Assembly: GCA_003222935.1 (NCBI GenBank)
Contig: QHXL01000069.1
Location: forward strand, 6,015-14,414
Origin: Acidobacteriota bacterium
Lineage (GTDB): Bacteria; Acidobacteriota; Blastocatellia; Pyrinomonadales; Pyrinomonadaceae
DNA: 8,400 nucleotides
Direction: 5' to 3'
Below the pieces are notes generated by a model. That model was not told where the DNA came from. It saw only the letters and a list, made by a program, of their open reading frames with translations, and did no database searches. Shown here piece by piece: positions 1 through 6,688 of the stretch. How positions within the stretch are numbered: position 1 is the first letter of the stretch; each line of letters begins with the position of its first letter. Position numbers and translations under genes: made by a program.

Positions 1-869
1 GAGTCGGCGTAAATAATTCCAAAGACTTTATCCGAAACTCCCAGTGGCACTGCGAGCACGGATCTCACACCCTGTAGCACAACCGTACCACTGGCGAAGC
101 GTGGATCATGTTGCGCATCGGAAGTCAGCACTGACTTTCCTCGGATAACAACTTCATCGAGTACATTGCGGCTGACTCTAATCTCGCCAACTTCACCAAC
201 CCTGTCGCGCAAACGCGCAACCGCTACGCGCAAATCTTCGGCAGCTTCGTCGCGCATCATGAGCAAACAACGGTCGGCGGGTACTGCCTCAAACACCAAC
301 GACACGATCTGTTCCAGTGTCTCGCCCAGCGTGGCAGATGCAAGCAAAGTAATTCCCACTTTGCTGATCAAGGCGAGAAGGTCGCCCTGCCGAGCGGGCT
401 TTGCCGCGGTATTGGCGGGCGAAGACGACGCTATCCCTTCAGGTTTTGTGCGTGCGCCTTCAATGGCTTCGAGCAAACCGGAAGTTGTTCGGTCACCTGA
501 GGCGAGAGCAATAGTCGCTTCCGGAAGTGACGCTTCCGAGTTATCGGTAATCATGGTGGCACCCATACTCGAGTTGTATGTGCCATCATCAAAAATGATT
601 TCGGTTTCACCGATCTGGATTCGGCCGCCACCGGTTAGCGGTATTACTCCTTGAACAGTCGCGCCGTTATAGAGCGTGCCGTTGGCCGAGCCGAGGTCCT
701 GCAAAAGATACTCGTCTCCCTCACGTCGTACTTCAGCATGGACTCGCGAAGCGAACGGATCGGGAATACAGAGATCGTTTCTGGCTGAACGACCTATGGT
801 GATGCGGAGTCGACCTAGTGGAAAGTGGTCGGGGGCTCGATCGGGGTATTTGACGATTAGTTCTGACAT
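1..869 (-). CDS. FHA and GAF domain signalling protein, C-terminus beyond window
   Basis: This gene reads leftward from an ATG at 867-869 and stays open to the window edge, giving 289 residues without a stop. Residues 1-95 form an FHA domain, a phosphothreonine-binding fold. The family landmarks are visible: GRS at 26-28, S41-R42 with H44, and the NGT loop at 63-65. A polar linker of about 65 residues follows. From about residue 163 the text matches a GAF sensor domain, ending in the typical strand pattern RSVLAVPLGVSDKVFGIIYA (269-288). No membrane segment is seen, so it is probably cytosolic. FHA-GAF proteins usually carry an output domain such as a nucleotide cyclase, a SpoIIE/PP2C phosphatase or a sigma-54 activator; which one applies here is outside the window. 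It starts 14 bases after the RDD gene and is probably co-transcribed with it. There is no convincing ribosome binding site; the start is set by the onset of the FHA fold. Confidence 0.88.
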   Translation of the reverse strand, partial: MSELIVKYPDRAPDHFPLGRLRITIGRSARNDLCIPDPFASRVHAEVRREGDEYLLQDLGSANGTLYNGATVQGVIPLTGGGRIQIGETEIIFDDGTYNSSMGATMITDNSEASLPEATIALASGDRTTSGLLEAIEGARTKPEGIASSSPANTAAKPARQGDLLALISKVGITLLASATLGETLEQIVSLVFEAVPADRCLLMMRDEAAEDLRVAVARLRDRVGEVGEIRVSRNVLDEVVIRGKSVLTSDAQHDPRFASGTVVLQGVRSVLAVPLGVSDKVFGIIYAD

Positions 870-883
870 CCGAAACTCAACAT

Positions 884-1372
884 TTACAACGAGCCTTCAC
901 GTACAACTACGGTGCCCGCAATGATATCGTGCAAACCGCGACCACGCACGGTCAGCGCTGCGATTAAAAAGCCCATACCTAAAAGTAAGAATGAAAGAGG
1001 ATAACCAATAAAGTGTCTCAGCAGAGCTCGCGGGATACCTATATCCGAGCCGTCGTTCTTCTCAATTCGCAGGCCCGTGGCCCACTTCCCAAGGGTTAGT
1101 CCTGTCAGTCCCGGCAGCACTCCCAGGTTTAGCACAGCCAAACCGAGCGTAATCAACATTCCGATTGTTTCGGCCGAATTGCCGGCACTACGTGCGCCAC
1201 CACCAAGCAGACGGGCGACCAGCGTGCCAAAAACAACAATGGCAGCTAAAGCGATATAGTCGATCAAAAGAGCGCCGCAGCGAAGCGAAAAAGGCGCTCG
1301 AAGTCGTTTGCCATCTTTGCGAGCAGCACGACTTCTGGCTCGTGGGCGTGTCAAACCTTGGGCTGTGGTCAT
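884..1372 (-). CDS. RDD family integral membrane protein
   Basis: The 162-residue product is a small membrane protein of the RDD family, named for a conserved arginine and two aspartates. Candidates for all three are visible: R31, D38 in the LLIDY motif, and D149 in the GLHD motif. The N-terminus (1-28) is strongly basic, consistent with a cytoplasmic tail. Hydrophobic segments lie at about 33-55, 67-90 and 119-141. The LTLGKWATGLRI stretch (92-103) and the C-terminal GLHDIIAGTVVV (146-157) are typical of the family. The biochemical role of most RDD proteins is unknown; some have been linked to ion transport. Here it lies between a kinase and an FHA-GAF gene on the same strand, so a membrane role in that pathway is possible but unproven. 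The stop is TAA at 884-886. A 143-base repeat-bearing gap separates it from the kinase, and no ribosome binding site precedes the ATG. Confidence 0.85.
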   Translation of the reverse strand: MTTAQGLTRPRARSRAARKDGKRLRAPFSLRCGALLIDYIALAAIVVFGTLVARLLGGGARSAGNSAETIGMLITLGLAVLNLGVLPGLTGLTLGKWATGLRIEKNDGSDIGIPRALLRHFIGYPLSFLLLGMGFLIAALTVRGRGLHDIIAGTVVVREGSL

Positions 1373-1382
1373 TAAGGGATCT

Positions 1383-1512
1383 GGGCTTTGGGAATTGATC
1401 TTTGTGCTTTGTGCTTTGATCTTTGATTTTGGCCGTTGCTTTTAGTCCTGCACTTAAACTCGATGTAGAAACAAAGTACCAAGTTCAAAGTACAAAGATC
1501 AAAGCACTAAAC
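1383..1512. repeat. Inverted heptamer-array element between kinase and RDD genes
   Basis: The gap between the kinase and RDD genes holds two arrays of 7-base units. The left array (1383-1431) has seven units including GATCTTT twice and GTGCTTT twice. The right array (1471-1512) has six units of the reverse-complement type, such as TCAAAGT, ACAAAGA and TCAAAGC. A perfect 15-base inverted repeat, GTGCTTTGATCTTTG, joins 1411-1425 to 1493-1507 across 67 bases. The transcript could fold into a long hairpin. The left array ends 10 bases before the RDD start codon. It resembles dispersed intergenic repeats of some soil bacteria, but its copy number cannot be judged here. Confidence 0.75.
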
Positions 1513-1515
1513 TCA

Positions 1516-3417
1516 CTATCCGACGAGAAAATGCAATACCGTCTCGCCAACCCGCAATTTATCGCCACTATCCAACACTCGCGGTTGACGAGGCGCCAAT
1601 CGTACCGAATCGTTTATCACAGTTCCGTTTACTGAACCGAGATCTTCAACGAGAAAGGTCTCGCCTTCCAACCATATCCTCGCGTGACGGCGTGAAACTT
1701 TCGTTTCCGGGTCAAATCTCGATAGGTCAATCTCTGGAAAGATGTTTGAATGCGGGTCAGTGCGTCCCAGAAGGTTGCTGTCCTTTTGCAGGAGGAATGA
1801 AGCGTCTAGTTCAACTGTTCCGGTAACCACCAGCTTCGCCGTTGGCCGGGCAGTTTGCAACAACGCGCTCGAACCAAGACCAGCCAACGGTTGACGCGCC
1901 CCGCAGTGCGCGCAAAACACATCATCAGCGGCAATTCGACCACCGCAAAATCCACAGTAGACAGTTTGGACCTGGACCGTCTCGCCACCCAACTGCGGCG
2001 CCGGCATTCCATAGCTGATGCGCCCGGACATCAAGTTCTCAAGATGCCTCGCCAATTCGTCACGCATTTCACCAGCAGTACGAAAACGTTCGTCCGGTTT
2101 GTATTCGACCGAGCGCATGAGGATCAATTCAATCTCACTGGAGAGCGCTGGTGCTATCTGCCGTGGACGTGGATTCTTCGAGAAATCAAAAATCAGGAGG
2201 GGGTTGTCCTGCGGATCAGCCCCGGTCAACAGGTGAAACATCGTGGCCCCAAGACTGTAGACGTCGGAACCAGGTTGAACGCGTCCGCTAAAAAGTTCGG
2301 GTGGCGCATAACCCATGGTGCCAACTGCCGTCACGCCTTTTTCCTGTTGTGAAACCCACCGCGCGATGCCGAAGTCGATCAACATAATGCGACCGGTGTT
2401 TCCATCAATCATCAGGTTCGCAGGCTTCAAGTCTCGATAGATGATCGGTTTTGGTCGTGAGTGCAAATACTCTAAAACGTCCGCGACCTCCATTCCCCAC
2501 TGGGTCACAGTCTTTTCGTCTATTCGTCCTCCGATTGCGGCTCGCATTCGCGATGCGAGGTCTCCGCCGGAGATGTACTTCATCACGAGATAGAAGCGAC
2601 TTGCGCCGTCGTCATAGAAGTAGTCGTAGATGGTGGGAATCGAAGGATGCTCAAGTGACGTGAGCAGCAGTGACTCGCGTTTGAAATCGCCGATCGCTTT
2701 TTCGTGCTGGGTGGGGTCAAGGTGCGATTCAATCATCTCCTTGACCGCACGTGGAGCGTCGCCGAGATTTCGATCTTTCGCCAAATACACGGCGCCCATT
2801 CCGCCGCCACCAATTCTCCGAACAATCTCATAACGGCCATTGAGCACCGTTCCAGCTTCAAGTTGTTTGACGCCAGGAGAATGTCCGCCCGTGGTGCCCC
2901 TGCGAGGTGTCGCACTGGTGCCGACGACTTTCACATCATCTGTCGATACTCCGCCCAGTGGCGTAGAACTAATTGGCGTCGGAGGTTCTTTGGAGACGGG
3001 CGTTTCCAGAGCAGCCACAGCTTCGGCAGGCGGCGCCAGCTCGACTGGCTTCACCTCGATTGGCTTCACTTCGAGCGGCTTAACCTCGACTTGCTTCTCC
3101 TCGACTGGTTTCTCATCGATGCTCTCGACTGGTTGAGGCTCGGCAGTTTCGGCGTTCACTTTGGCAGTCTGCTCGACTGGCTGCTCGACGGAATGGTCGA
3201 CTTTTGCGGCTGGCTGTTCACCAACCTCTTCATCTGCCTCGTCTATCGGCTGAGATGTGGCAACCTCCTCAGCGGGTTCGGATGTGGCAGTATCGGTCGG
3301 CATCGTCCCTACCACCGTCTTCAACTCGGAAGACGCCGGCGGGGTCTGAGTGCCGCAGTTCCCACAGAAATTCTCACCAGGCGCGACTTGGGAGCCGCAT
3401 TCGTTACATTCGGCCAT
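1516..3417 (-). CDS. Serine/threonine protein kinase with two zinc ribbons and C-terminal FHA domain
   Basis: This 633-residue protein should phosphorylate serine or threonine on partner proteins. Residues 1-24 form a zinc ribbon with C4, C7, C18 and C21. Residues 40-185 are a low-complexity linker rich in Glu, Val and Pro. The Hanks-type kinase domain spans about 196-460: glycine loop IGGGGMGAV (202-210), ATP lysine K226, likely helix-C glutamate E248, catalytic loop YRDLKPAN (327-334, Tyr in place of the usual His), DFG at 348-350, and E374 of the APE-like motif. T363 and T367 in the activation segment are candidate autophosphorylation sites. A second zinc ribbon follows (C488, C491, C502, C505). 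An FHA domain ends the protein, with G551-R552, SRRHA (575-579) and NGT (597-599). No membrane segment is seen, unlike PknB-type receptor kinases, so it is probably cytosolic. The start places the zinc ribbon at the very N-terminus, as in the neighbouring FHA gene. Targets are unknown; the adjacent FHA proteins are natural candidates. Confidence 0.93.
   Translation of the reverse strand: MAECNECGSQVAPGENFCGNCGTQTPPASSELKTVVGTMPTDTATSEPAEEVATSQPIDEADEEVGEQPAAKVDHSVEQPVEQTAKVNAETAEPQPVESIDEKPVEEKQVEVKPLEVKPIEVKPVELAPPAEAVAALETPVSKEPPTPISSTPLGGVSTDDVKVVGTSATPRRGTTGGHSPGVKQLEAGTVLNGRYEIVRRIGGGGMGAVYLAKDRNLGDAPRAVKEMIESHLDPTQHEKAIGDFKRESLLLTSLEHPSIPTIYDYFYDDGASRFYLVMKYISGGDLASRMRAAIGGRIDEKTVTQWGMEVADVLEYLHSRPKPIIYRDLKPANLMIDGNTGRIMLIDFGIARWVSQQEKGVTAVGTMGYAPPELFSGRVQPGSDVYSLGATMFHLLTGADPQDNPLLIFDFSKNPRPRQIAPALSSEIELILMRSVEYKPDERFRTAGEMRDELARHLENLMSGRISYGMPAPQLGGETVQVQTVYCGFCGGRIAADDVFCAHCGARQPLAGLGSSALLQTARPTAKLVVTGTVELDASFLLQKDSNLLGRTDPHSNIFPEIDLSRFDPETKVSRRHARIWLEGETFLVEDLGSVNGTVINDSVRLAPRQPRVLDSGDKLRVGETVLHFLVG
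3031..3105 (-). repeat. Pentapeptide (15-base) tandem repeat in the kinase linker
   Basis: Residues 105-129 of the kinase read as five 5-residue units: VEEKQ, VEVKP, LEVKP, IEVKP and VELAP. The DNA shows the matching 15-base period with scattered substitutions. The segment is charged and proline-rich, so it probably acts as a stiff or extended spacer between the N-terminal zinc ribbon and the kinase domain. Its length may vary between strains by slippage. Confidence 0.75.
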
Positions 3418-3489
3418 CTTTTTTAGAATCGACTCGGACGCTCAGTGTCCAGTTACCTACCCAAAATGAAGACGTTTAAGGCCGGGAAT

Positions 3490-4053
3490 CTATTTCAGGA
3501 TGTGGAACCGCAAAAAAGTTTTTCCAACTATGATTTCATCACCATCACACAGGGCCTGTCTTTGCCCCGGAGTCAGTCGCTTGCCTCGATTAATAAACGT
3601 GCCGTTCGTTGAACCCAGATCCTCAACGAAATATTGCCCATTCGTCAGCGTGATCCGCGCATGACGACGTGAGACTTTAGCTTCCGGATCGTCCGTGTCG
3701 AGATCGACGTCCGGGAAAATGCCTCCGTCGGCATCCCAGCGTCCAATGTGAGACTCTACATCACACAACATGAACTGTTTCCCACTTGAGCGACCTTTTT
3801 CGATGACGAGACGCGCGTGAGGTTTGCCGGGATTCTTCATGGCACTAATGTTAAGGCCTGCTGAAACGTGTCCGCCGGCGAATTCCGGATGTTGTCCTGG
3901 AACGGGTGCATGTGAACCATTCTGCCCGTCACCATTCTTATGCAACTTCGGCCCAACTGCCGATCGCCCATTTGGTCTCAGGGGAGCTCCACATTCATCG
4001 CAGTATTGCGAACCGTCCAGGTTTTCAGTTTTGCATCTGTCGCAGGTAATCAT
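3490..4053 (-). CDS. Small zinc-ribbon and FHA domain protein
   Basis: From the ATG at 4051-4053 the product is 187 residues. It opens with a zinc ribbon, C4, C7, C18 and C21, the same spacing as at the N-terminus of the downstream kinase. A Gly/Asn/His-rich linker (about 25-75) leads to an FHA domain with G104-R105, SRRHA (128-132) and NGT (150-152). That domain closely matches the kinase's own FHA domain, including the shared stretches KVSRRHARI and VEDLGS. It has no catalytic domain or membrane segment, so it is probably an adaptor that binds phosphothreonine targets, perhaps the kinase or its substrates. The kinase gene follows after 72 bases on the same strand. A GTG at 4117-4119 would add 22 residues; the ATG was preferred because it puts the zinc ribbon at residue 1-24 as in the paralogue. 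Neither start has a clear ribosome binding site. Confidence 0.88.
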   Translation of the reverse strand: MITCDRCKTENLDGSQYCDECGAPLRPNGRSAVGPKLHKNGDGQNGSHAPVPGQHPEFAGGHVSAGLNISAMKNPGKPHARLVIEKGRSSGKQFMLCDVESHIGRWDADGGIFPDVDLDTDDPEAKVSRRHARITLTNGQYFVEDLGSTNGTFINRGKRLTPGQRQALCDGDEIIVGKTFLRFHILK

Positions 4054-4395
4054 CGGTGTTTGTTCGAACCACTCAATCTCACGACCATCAGATGCACGCA
4101 GGCGAGATAGGGAGCGCACGAAAGTAAGTCATTTTAGCGCGAAACGAAGAGGTGCGCCAATGTAGCATTTATTGGTGTTAATACGTATTTGACCTAGACG
4201 TTATACACTGGCAAGCTGTAACAAACCTTAGGGCGACTTTACGCTTCCAAACATCGGCATAATTTGCCGTTAAATGAAACAGTTTGATAAGTTTTGGCGT
4301 AGAAGCTACTTCGAACGTATCGGTTTCCCGATAGTTGAACCACTACGTCGTTTTTCCAATAAAGAATTTAAGCCCCCGATTGAAGGAATGAAAAG
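4054..4395. promoter_or_regulatory. Divergent intergenic region, likely carrying promoters for both gene clusters
   Basis: These 342 bases separate the leftward signalling cluster from the rightward transporter operon, so start signals for both should lie here. It is AT-rich near 4160-4230. A perfect 10-base palindrome, AATACGTATT, lies at 4180-4189 and could be an operator. A TTGACC hexamer at 4189-4194 resembles a -35 box, but no -10 box stands at the right distance. A hairpin with a 6-base stem (TATCGG/CCGATA) and a TTTC loop lies at 4318-4333 in the probable leader of the transporter operon. A small open frame (4274-4405) is described separately. No promoter can be assigned firmly. Confidence 0.4.
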
Positions 4396-4405
4396 ATGGC
4401 ATTGA
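4274..4405 (+). CDS. Possible 43-residue leader ORF overlapping the adaptor start
   Basis: An ATG at 4274-4276 opens a 43-codon frame that ends in TGA at 4403-4405, overlapping the first 10 bases of the adaptor gene in another frame. The peptide is basic and aromatic, starting MKQFDKFWRRSYFERIG and ending MKRWH. There is no ribosome binding site upstream of its ATG, and no family is recognised. The overlap would allow translational coupling to the adaptor if it is translated. An open frame of this length can occur by chance, so it is offered only as a candidate. Confidence 0.22.
   Translation: MKQFDKFWRRSYFERIGFPIVEPLRRFSNKEFKPPIEGMKRWH
4382..4387 (+). promoter_or_regulatory. Ribosome binding site of the adaptor gene
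   Basis: GAAGGA stands 8 bases before the ATG at 4396-4398. It contains AAGGA, complementary to the 16S rRNA tail, and supports this start for the adaptor protein. Confidence 0.6.
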
Positions 4406-5916
4406 CCCGTAAAAAGAAGATCATCATCGCGGTTTCCGTAGTCGCAGTGCTGGCTATCGTTGTAATCATCAGTGTGTTCGCCAGCCGCAAGGAAGAACCC
4501 GAGGTGGTGGTCATCAAGATTGAGACCCGACCCGAACTCAAACAGACCGTTACGGCGTCAGGTGAAGTTCGCCCCATTCGTTATATCAAGCTTACGAGTG
4601 AAGTGCCGGGCCGCATTGAAGAAATCTATGTAAATCCCGGCGACCAGGTAATCAAAGGCAAGCCGCTGGTCCGTATCGATCCAACCCAATTGCAATCCAG
4701 CCAGGAAGCGCAGTGGGCGGCCACTCAAGCATCACTGAACGATGTGCAGAACGCCCGAAATGCAATCAACTCAGCCCAACAGGCATTGATTGTCGCTGAA
4801 GCAGCTGTGGCATCTGCAAGACAACAGGTTGTCGCATCGCAAACCAGTGTCGATCGAGCCCAGGTTGAAGTGAACACGGCGAAACGTGAGTTGAAGCGTT
4901 ATACCGACCTGATCGAAGCGGGTGTTGCGTCACGTTTTGAGTACGACGCCGCACGCGACCGCCTGGACACCGCCAACATCGCTTTAGAAACAGCCAAGGC
5001 GAATCTGGAGACTCAAAGGATTGCAGTGAAAGAGGCGAATGAGCGTGCTAACCAACAGCGCATCGCCGTCAAAGAGGCTCAGACCAGTATCAAGTCCTCA
5101 GAGATGCGTGCAAGTCAGCAACAAGCCTTTCTGCGAGGTCAGGTGAGTCAGCGTTCGAAAGCTACCCAGGTCTCGCCTTTGAATGGCGTGGTTGCCGACA
5201 TTCCGACACGCGTCGGTGAGTTTGCCGTCGCGGGATTGTCGACCACACCGCTGATGACCATTGCCGACATGTCCCAGATCAACGTTGAAGTCAACGTAGA
5301 CGAAACTGAAATTAACAACGTCGACGTCGGTCAACAAGCCAAGGTAAAAGTCGACGCTCTGGGCGACAAAGAAATCAAGGCAGTTGTAACTCAGAAGAAC
5401 CCGCTGGCGATTTCCAAGTCGGATACCACGGGCGGTCTTTCGAATCGCGTCAACGTCCAGGAAGCCAAAGAGTTCAAAGTGACGTTACAGTTGACTGAAC
5501 TTCCGGCCGACATACAAACCGCGTTGCGACCAGGCATGAGTTCAACGGCAACCATCACAACCAAGACGAAGAATAACGTCATGGCGGTGCCACTCGAATC
5601 TATCGTGGAGAAGGCGCCCGGTGGACCGGGAGCTTCGCCATCACCGACCGTCGCGGGTAATACCCCAACGCCCGTGGACAATAAGCCGAAGTCTCAGAAG
5701 GGTGTGTACATCCTCGAAGGAAACAAAGTTCGTTTCATCGAAGTGACAACCGGAATAACTGGCGAGGCCGACATTGAAGTAATGAGCGGCGTGAAACCAA
5801 ACATGGAAATTGTTCGCGGCCCGAGTCGTGTCCTTAAGACTTTGAAGGATGGCATGACGGTCAAACGCCAAACGAAGAAGCCCGGTGGAAATGCCAACGG
5901 AAACGAGGGCAGCTAA
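4396..5916 (+). CDS. MacA/HlyD-type periplasmic adaptor (membrane fusion) subunit of an ABC exporter
   Basis: The 506-residue protein should be anchored in the inner membrane and link the ABC permeases to an outer-membrane channel. A basic start (RKKK, 5-8) and one hydrophobic segment (9-29) form a signal anchor. Residues 62-98 are the first half of a lipoyl-like barrel-sandwich domain, containing VPGRIEEIYVNPGDQVIKG (70-88). A long Ala/Gln-rich alpha-helical coiled-coil hairpin spans about 100-250. The second lipoyl half follows (256-290, including SPLNGVVADI), then a beta-barrel (about 294-387) and a membrane-proximal domain (about 393-490). A Pro/Thr-rich insert (408-434) interrupts the last domain. 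A 14-residue unit in the coiled coil is repeated (207-220, 221-234, both starting QRIAVKEA). It is longer than E. coli MacA, which has about 370 residues. The stop codon abuts the ATPase start, so the two genes are one operon. The substrate is unknown. Confidence 0.93.
   Translation: MALTRKKKIIIAVSVVAVLAIVVIISVFASRKEEPEVVVIKIETRPELKQTVTASGEVRPIRYIKLTSEVPGRIEEIYVNPGDQVIKGKPLVRIDPTQLQSSQEAQWAATQASLNDVQNARNAINSAQQALIVAEAAVASARQQVVASQTSVDRAQVEVNTAKRELKRYTDLIEAGVASRFEYDAARDRLDTANIALETAKANLETQRIAVKEANERANQQRIAVKEAQTSIKSSEMRASQQQAFLRGQVSQRSKATQVSPLNGVVADIPTRVGEFAVAGLSTTPLMTIADMSQINVEVNVDETEINNVDVGQQAKVKVDALGDKEIKAVVTQKNPLAISKSDTTGGLSNRVNVQEAKEFKVTLQLTELPADIQTALRPGMSSTATITTKTKNNVMAVPLESIVEKAPGGPGASPSPTVAGNTPTPVDNKPKSQKGVYILEGNKVRFIEVTTGITGEADIEVMSGVKPNMEIVRGPSRVLKTLKDGMTVKRQTKKPGGNANGNEGS
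5905..5909 (+). promoter_or_regulatory. Ribosome binding site of the ATPase gene
   Basis: GAGGG lies inside the last codons of the adaptor gene, 7 bases before the ATPase ATG at 5917. The adaptor stop (TAA 5914-5916) directly touches that ATG, which suggests coupled translation. Confidence 0.45.
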
Positions 5917-6678
5917 ATGAGTAGCAACGTCACACTCACGTCTCCAGTGGAAAATGTTATTCAGGCGAAGACCGAAGTTAATGGTCACGATCCCAAATCG
6001 CTAATCTCGATGCGCAACATCTGGAAAACGTACCAGATGGGAACCGAAAAGGTTCACGCACTCCACGGCGTTTCGTTTGACATTCCGCGAGGTGAGTATA
6101 TTGCCATCATTGGCCCATCAGGTTCGGGCAAGTCGACCTTAATGAACCTGATCGGCTGTCTCGATACGCCATCGCAAGGTGAATACTGGCTTAACGGCAA
6201 GAACGTTTCTGAAATGGACGACGACGAACTTGCCCGCATTAGAAACCAGGAAGTCGGATTCGTATTTCAGACCTTTAATCTACTCGCACGCGCGACTGCA
6301 CTACACAACGTAGAGCTACCGTTGATTTACGGCGGTGTCGGTTCTGCACAGCGGCATGACATGGCTAAGAAAGCACTCGCAGCTGTCGATCTTGCTGAAC
6401 GCATGACTCACCGGCCCAATGAACTTTCCGGTGGTCAACGCCAACGCGTAGCAATTGCTCGCGCGCTCGTTAACAACCCGTCGATCCTTCTTGCCGACGA
6501 GCCAACTGGAGCACTCGATACACACACCAGTATGGAGATCATGGATCTTTTTGAGCGTCTTCACTCCGAAGGCAACACCATTATCGTGGTCACTCACGAG
6601 CATGACATCGCCGCAAGAGCACACCGCGTAGTATCAATTCGCGACGGTAACATCGAAAAAGACGAACGCATTAAATAG
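5917..6678 (+). CDS. ABC transporter ATP-binding protein, MacB/LolD type
   Basis: This 253-residue protein is the cytoplasmic motor that hydrolyses ATP for the neighbouring permeases. All motifs of an active ABC ATPase are present: Walker [10 protein letters not shown] (66-74, lysine K72), Q-loop Q118, signature LSGGQ (170-174), Walker B ILLADEP (190-196) with catalytic E195, D-loop GALD (198-201), and H-loop H227. The [15 protein letters not shown] text and the phrase [10 protein letters not shown] are typical of the MacB/LolD branch. The core starts near residue 30, so the first 29 residues are a polar extension without hydrophobic character. M32 is an alternative start, but the abutting adaptor stop and a GAGGG site favour the one given. 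In E. coli MacB this domain is fused to the permease; here it is a separate gene, as in LolD or SalX-like systems. The first permease follows after 10 bases. Confidence 0.96.
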   Translation: MSSNVTLTSPVENVIQAKTEVNGHDPKSLISMRNIWKTYQMGTEKVHALHGVSFDIPRGEYIAIIGPSGSGKSTLMNLIGCLDTPSQGEYWLNGKNVSEMDDDELARIRNQEVGFVFQTFNLLARATALHNVELPLIYGGVGSAQRHDMAKKALAAVDLAERMTHRPNELSGGQRQRVAIARALVNNPSILLADEPTGALDTHTSMEIMDLFERLHSEGNTIIVVTHEHDIAARAHRVVSIRDGNIEKDERIK

Positions 6679-6682
6679 GAGA
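6677..6682 (+). promoter_or_regulatory. Ribosome binding site of the first permease gene
   Basis: AGGAGA overlaps the ATPase stop codon (TAG 6676-6678) and stands 6 bases before the ATG at 6689. It decides this start over M15 of the same frame, which has no such site. Confidence 0.6.
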
Positions 6683-6688
6683 GATGAG

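Noticed and set aside
166..654. 162-codon plus-strand open frame near the left edge
   Set aside because: The opposite strand codes for a convincing FHA-GAF protein over the same bases. The plus-strand peptide is Ser/Pro/Arg-rich shadow text.
1855..2352. 165-codon plus-strand open frame opposite the kinase domain
   Set aside because: It is antisense to the conserved kinase and zinc-ribbon coding sequence, with no domain or ribosome binding site.
2704..3426. 240-codon plus-strand open frame opposite the kinase N-terminal half
   Set aside because: It lies wholly antisense to a kinase gene with clear domains, and its Arg/Leu/Trp/Phe-rich low-complexity text mirrors the repeat-bearing linker. 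No family is recognisable.
3418..3489. Transcription terminator between the small FHA gene and the kinase
   Set aside because: Only a 4-base stem (GGAC/GTCC) is visible and there is no following U-run in the right orientation; the genes are probably co-transcribed.
4054..4119. GTG start at 4117-4119 for the small FHA protein
   Set aside because: It adds 22 residues before the zinc ribbon, has no ribosome binding site, and the paralogous kinase begins directly with the ribbon. It is not excluded.
4189..4222. Sigma-70 promoter starting at TTGACC
   Set aside because: No TATAAT-like hexamer lies 16-18 bases downstream; TATACA at 4202-4207 is only 7 bases away.
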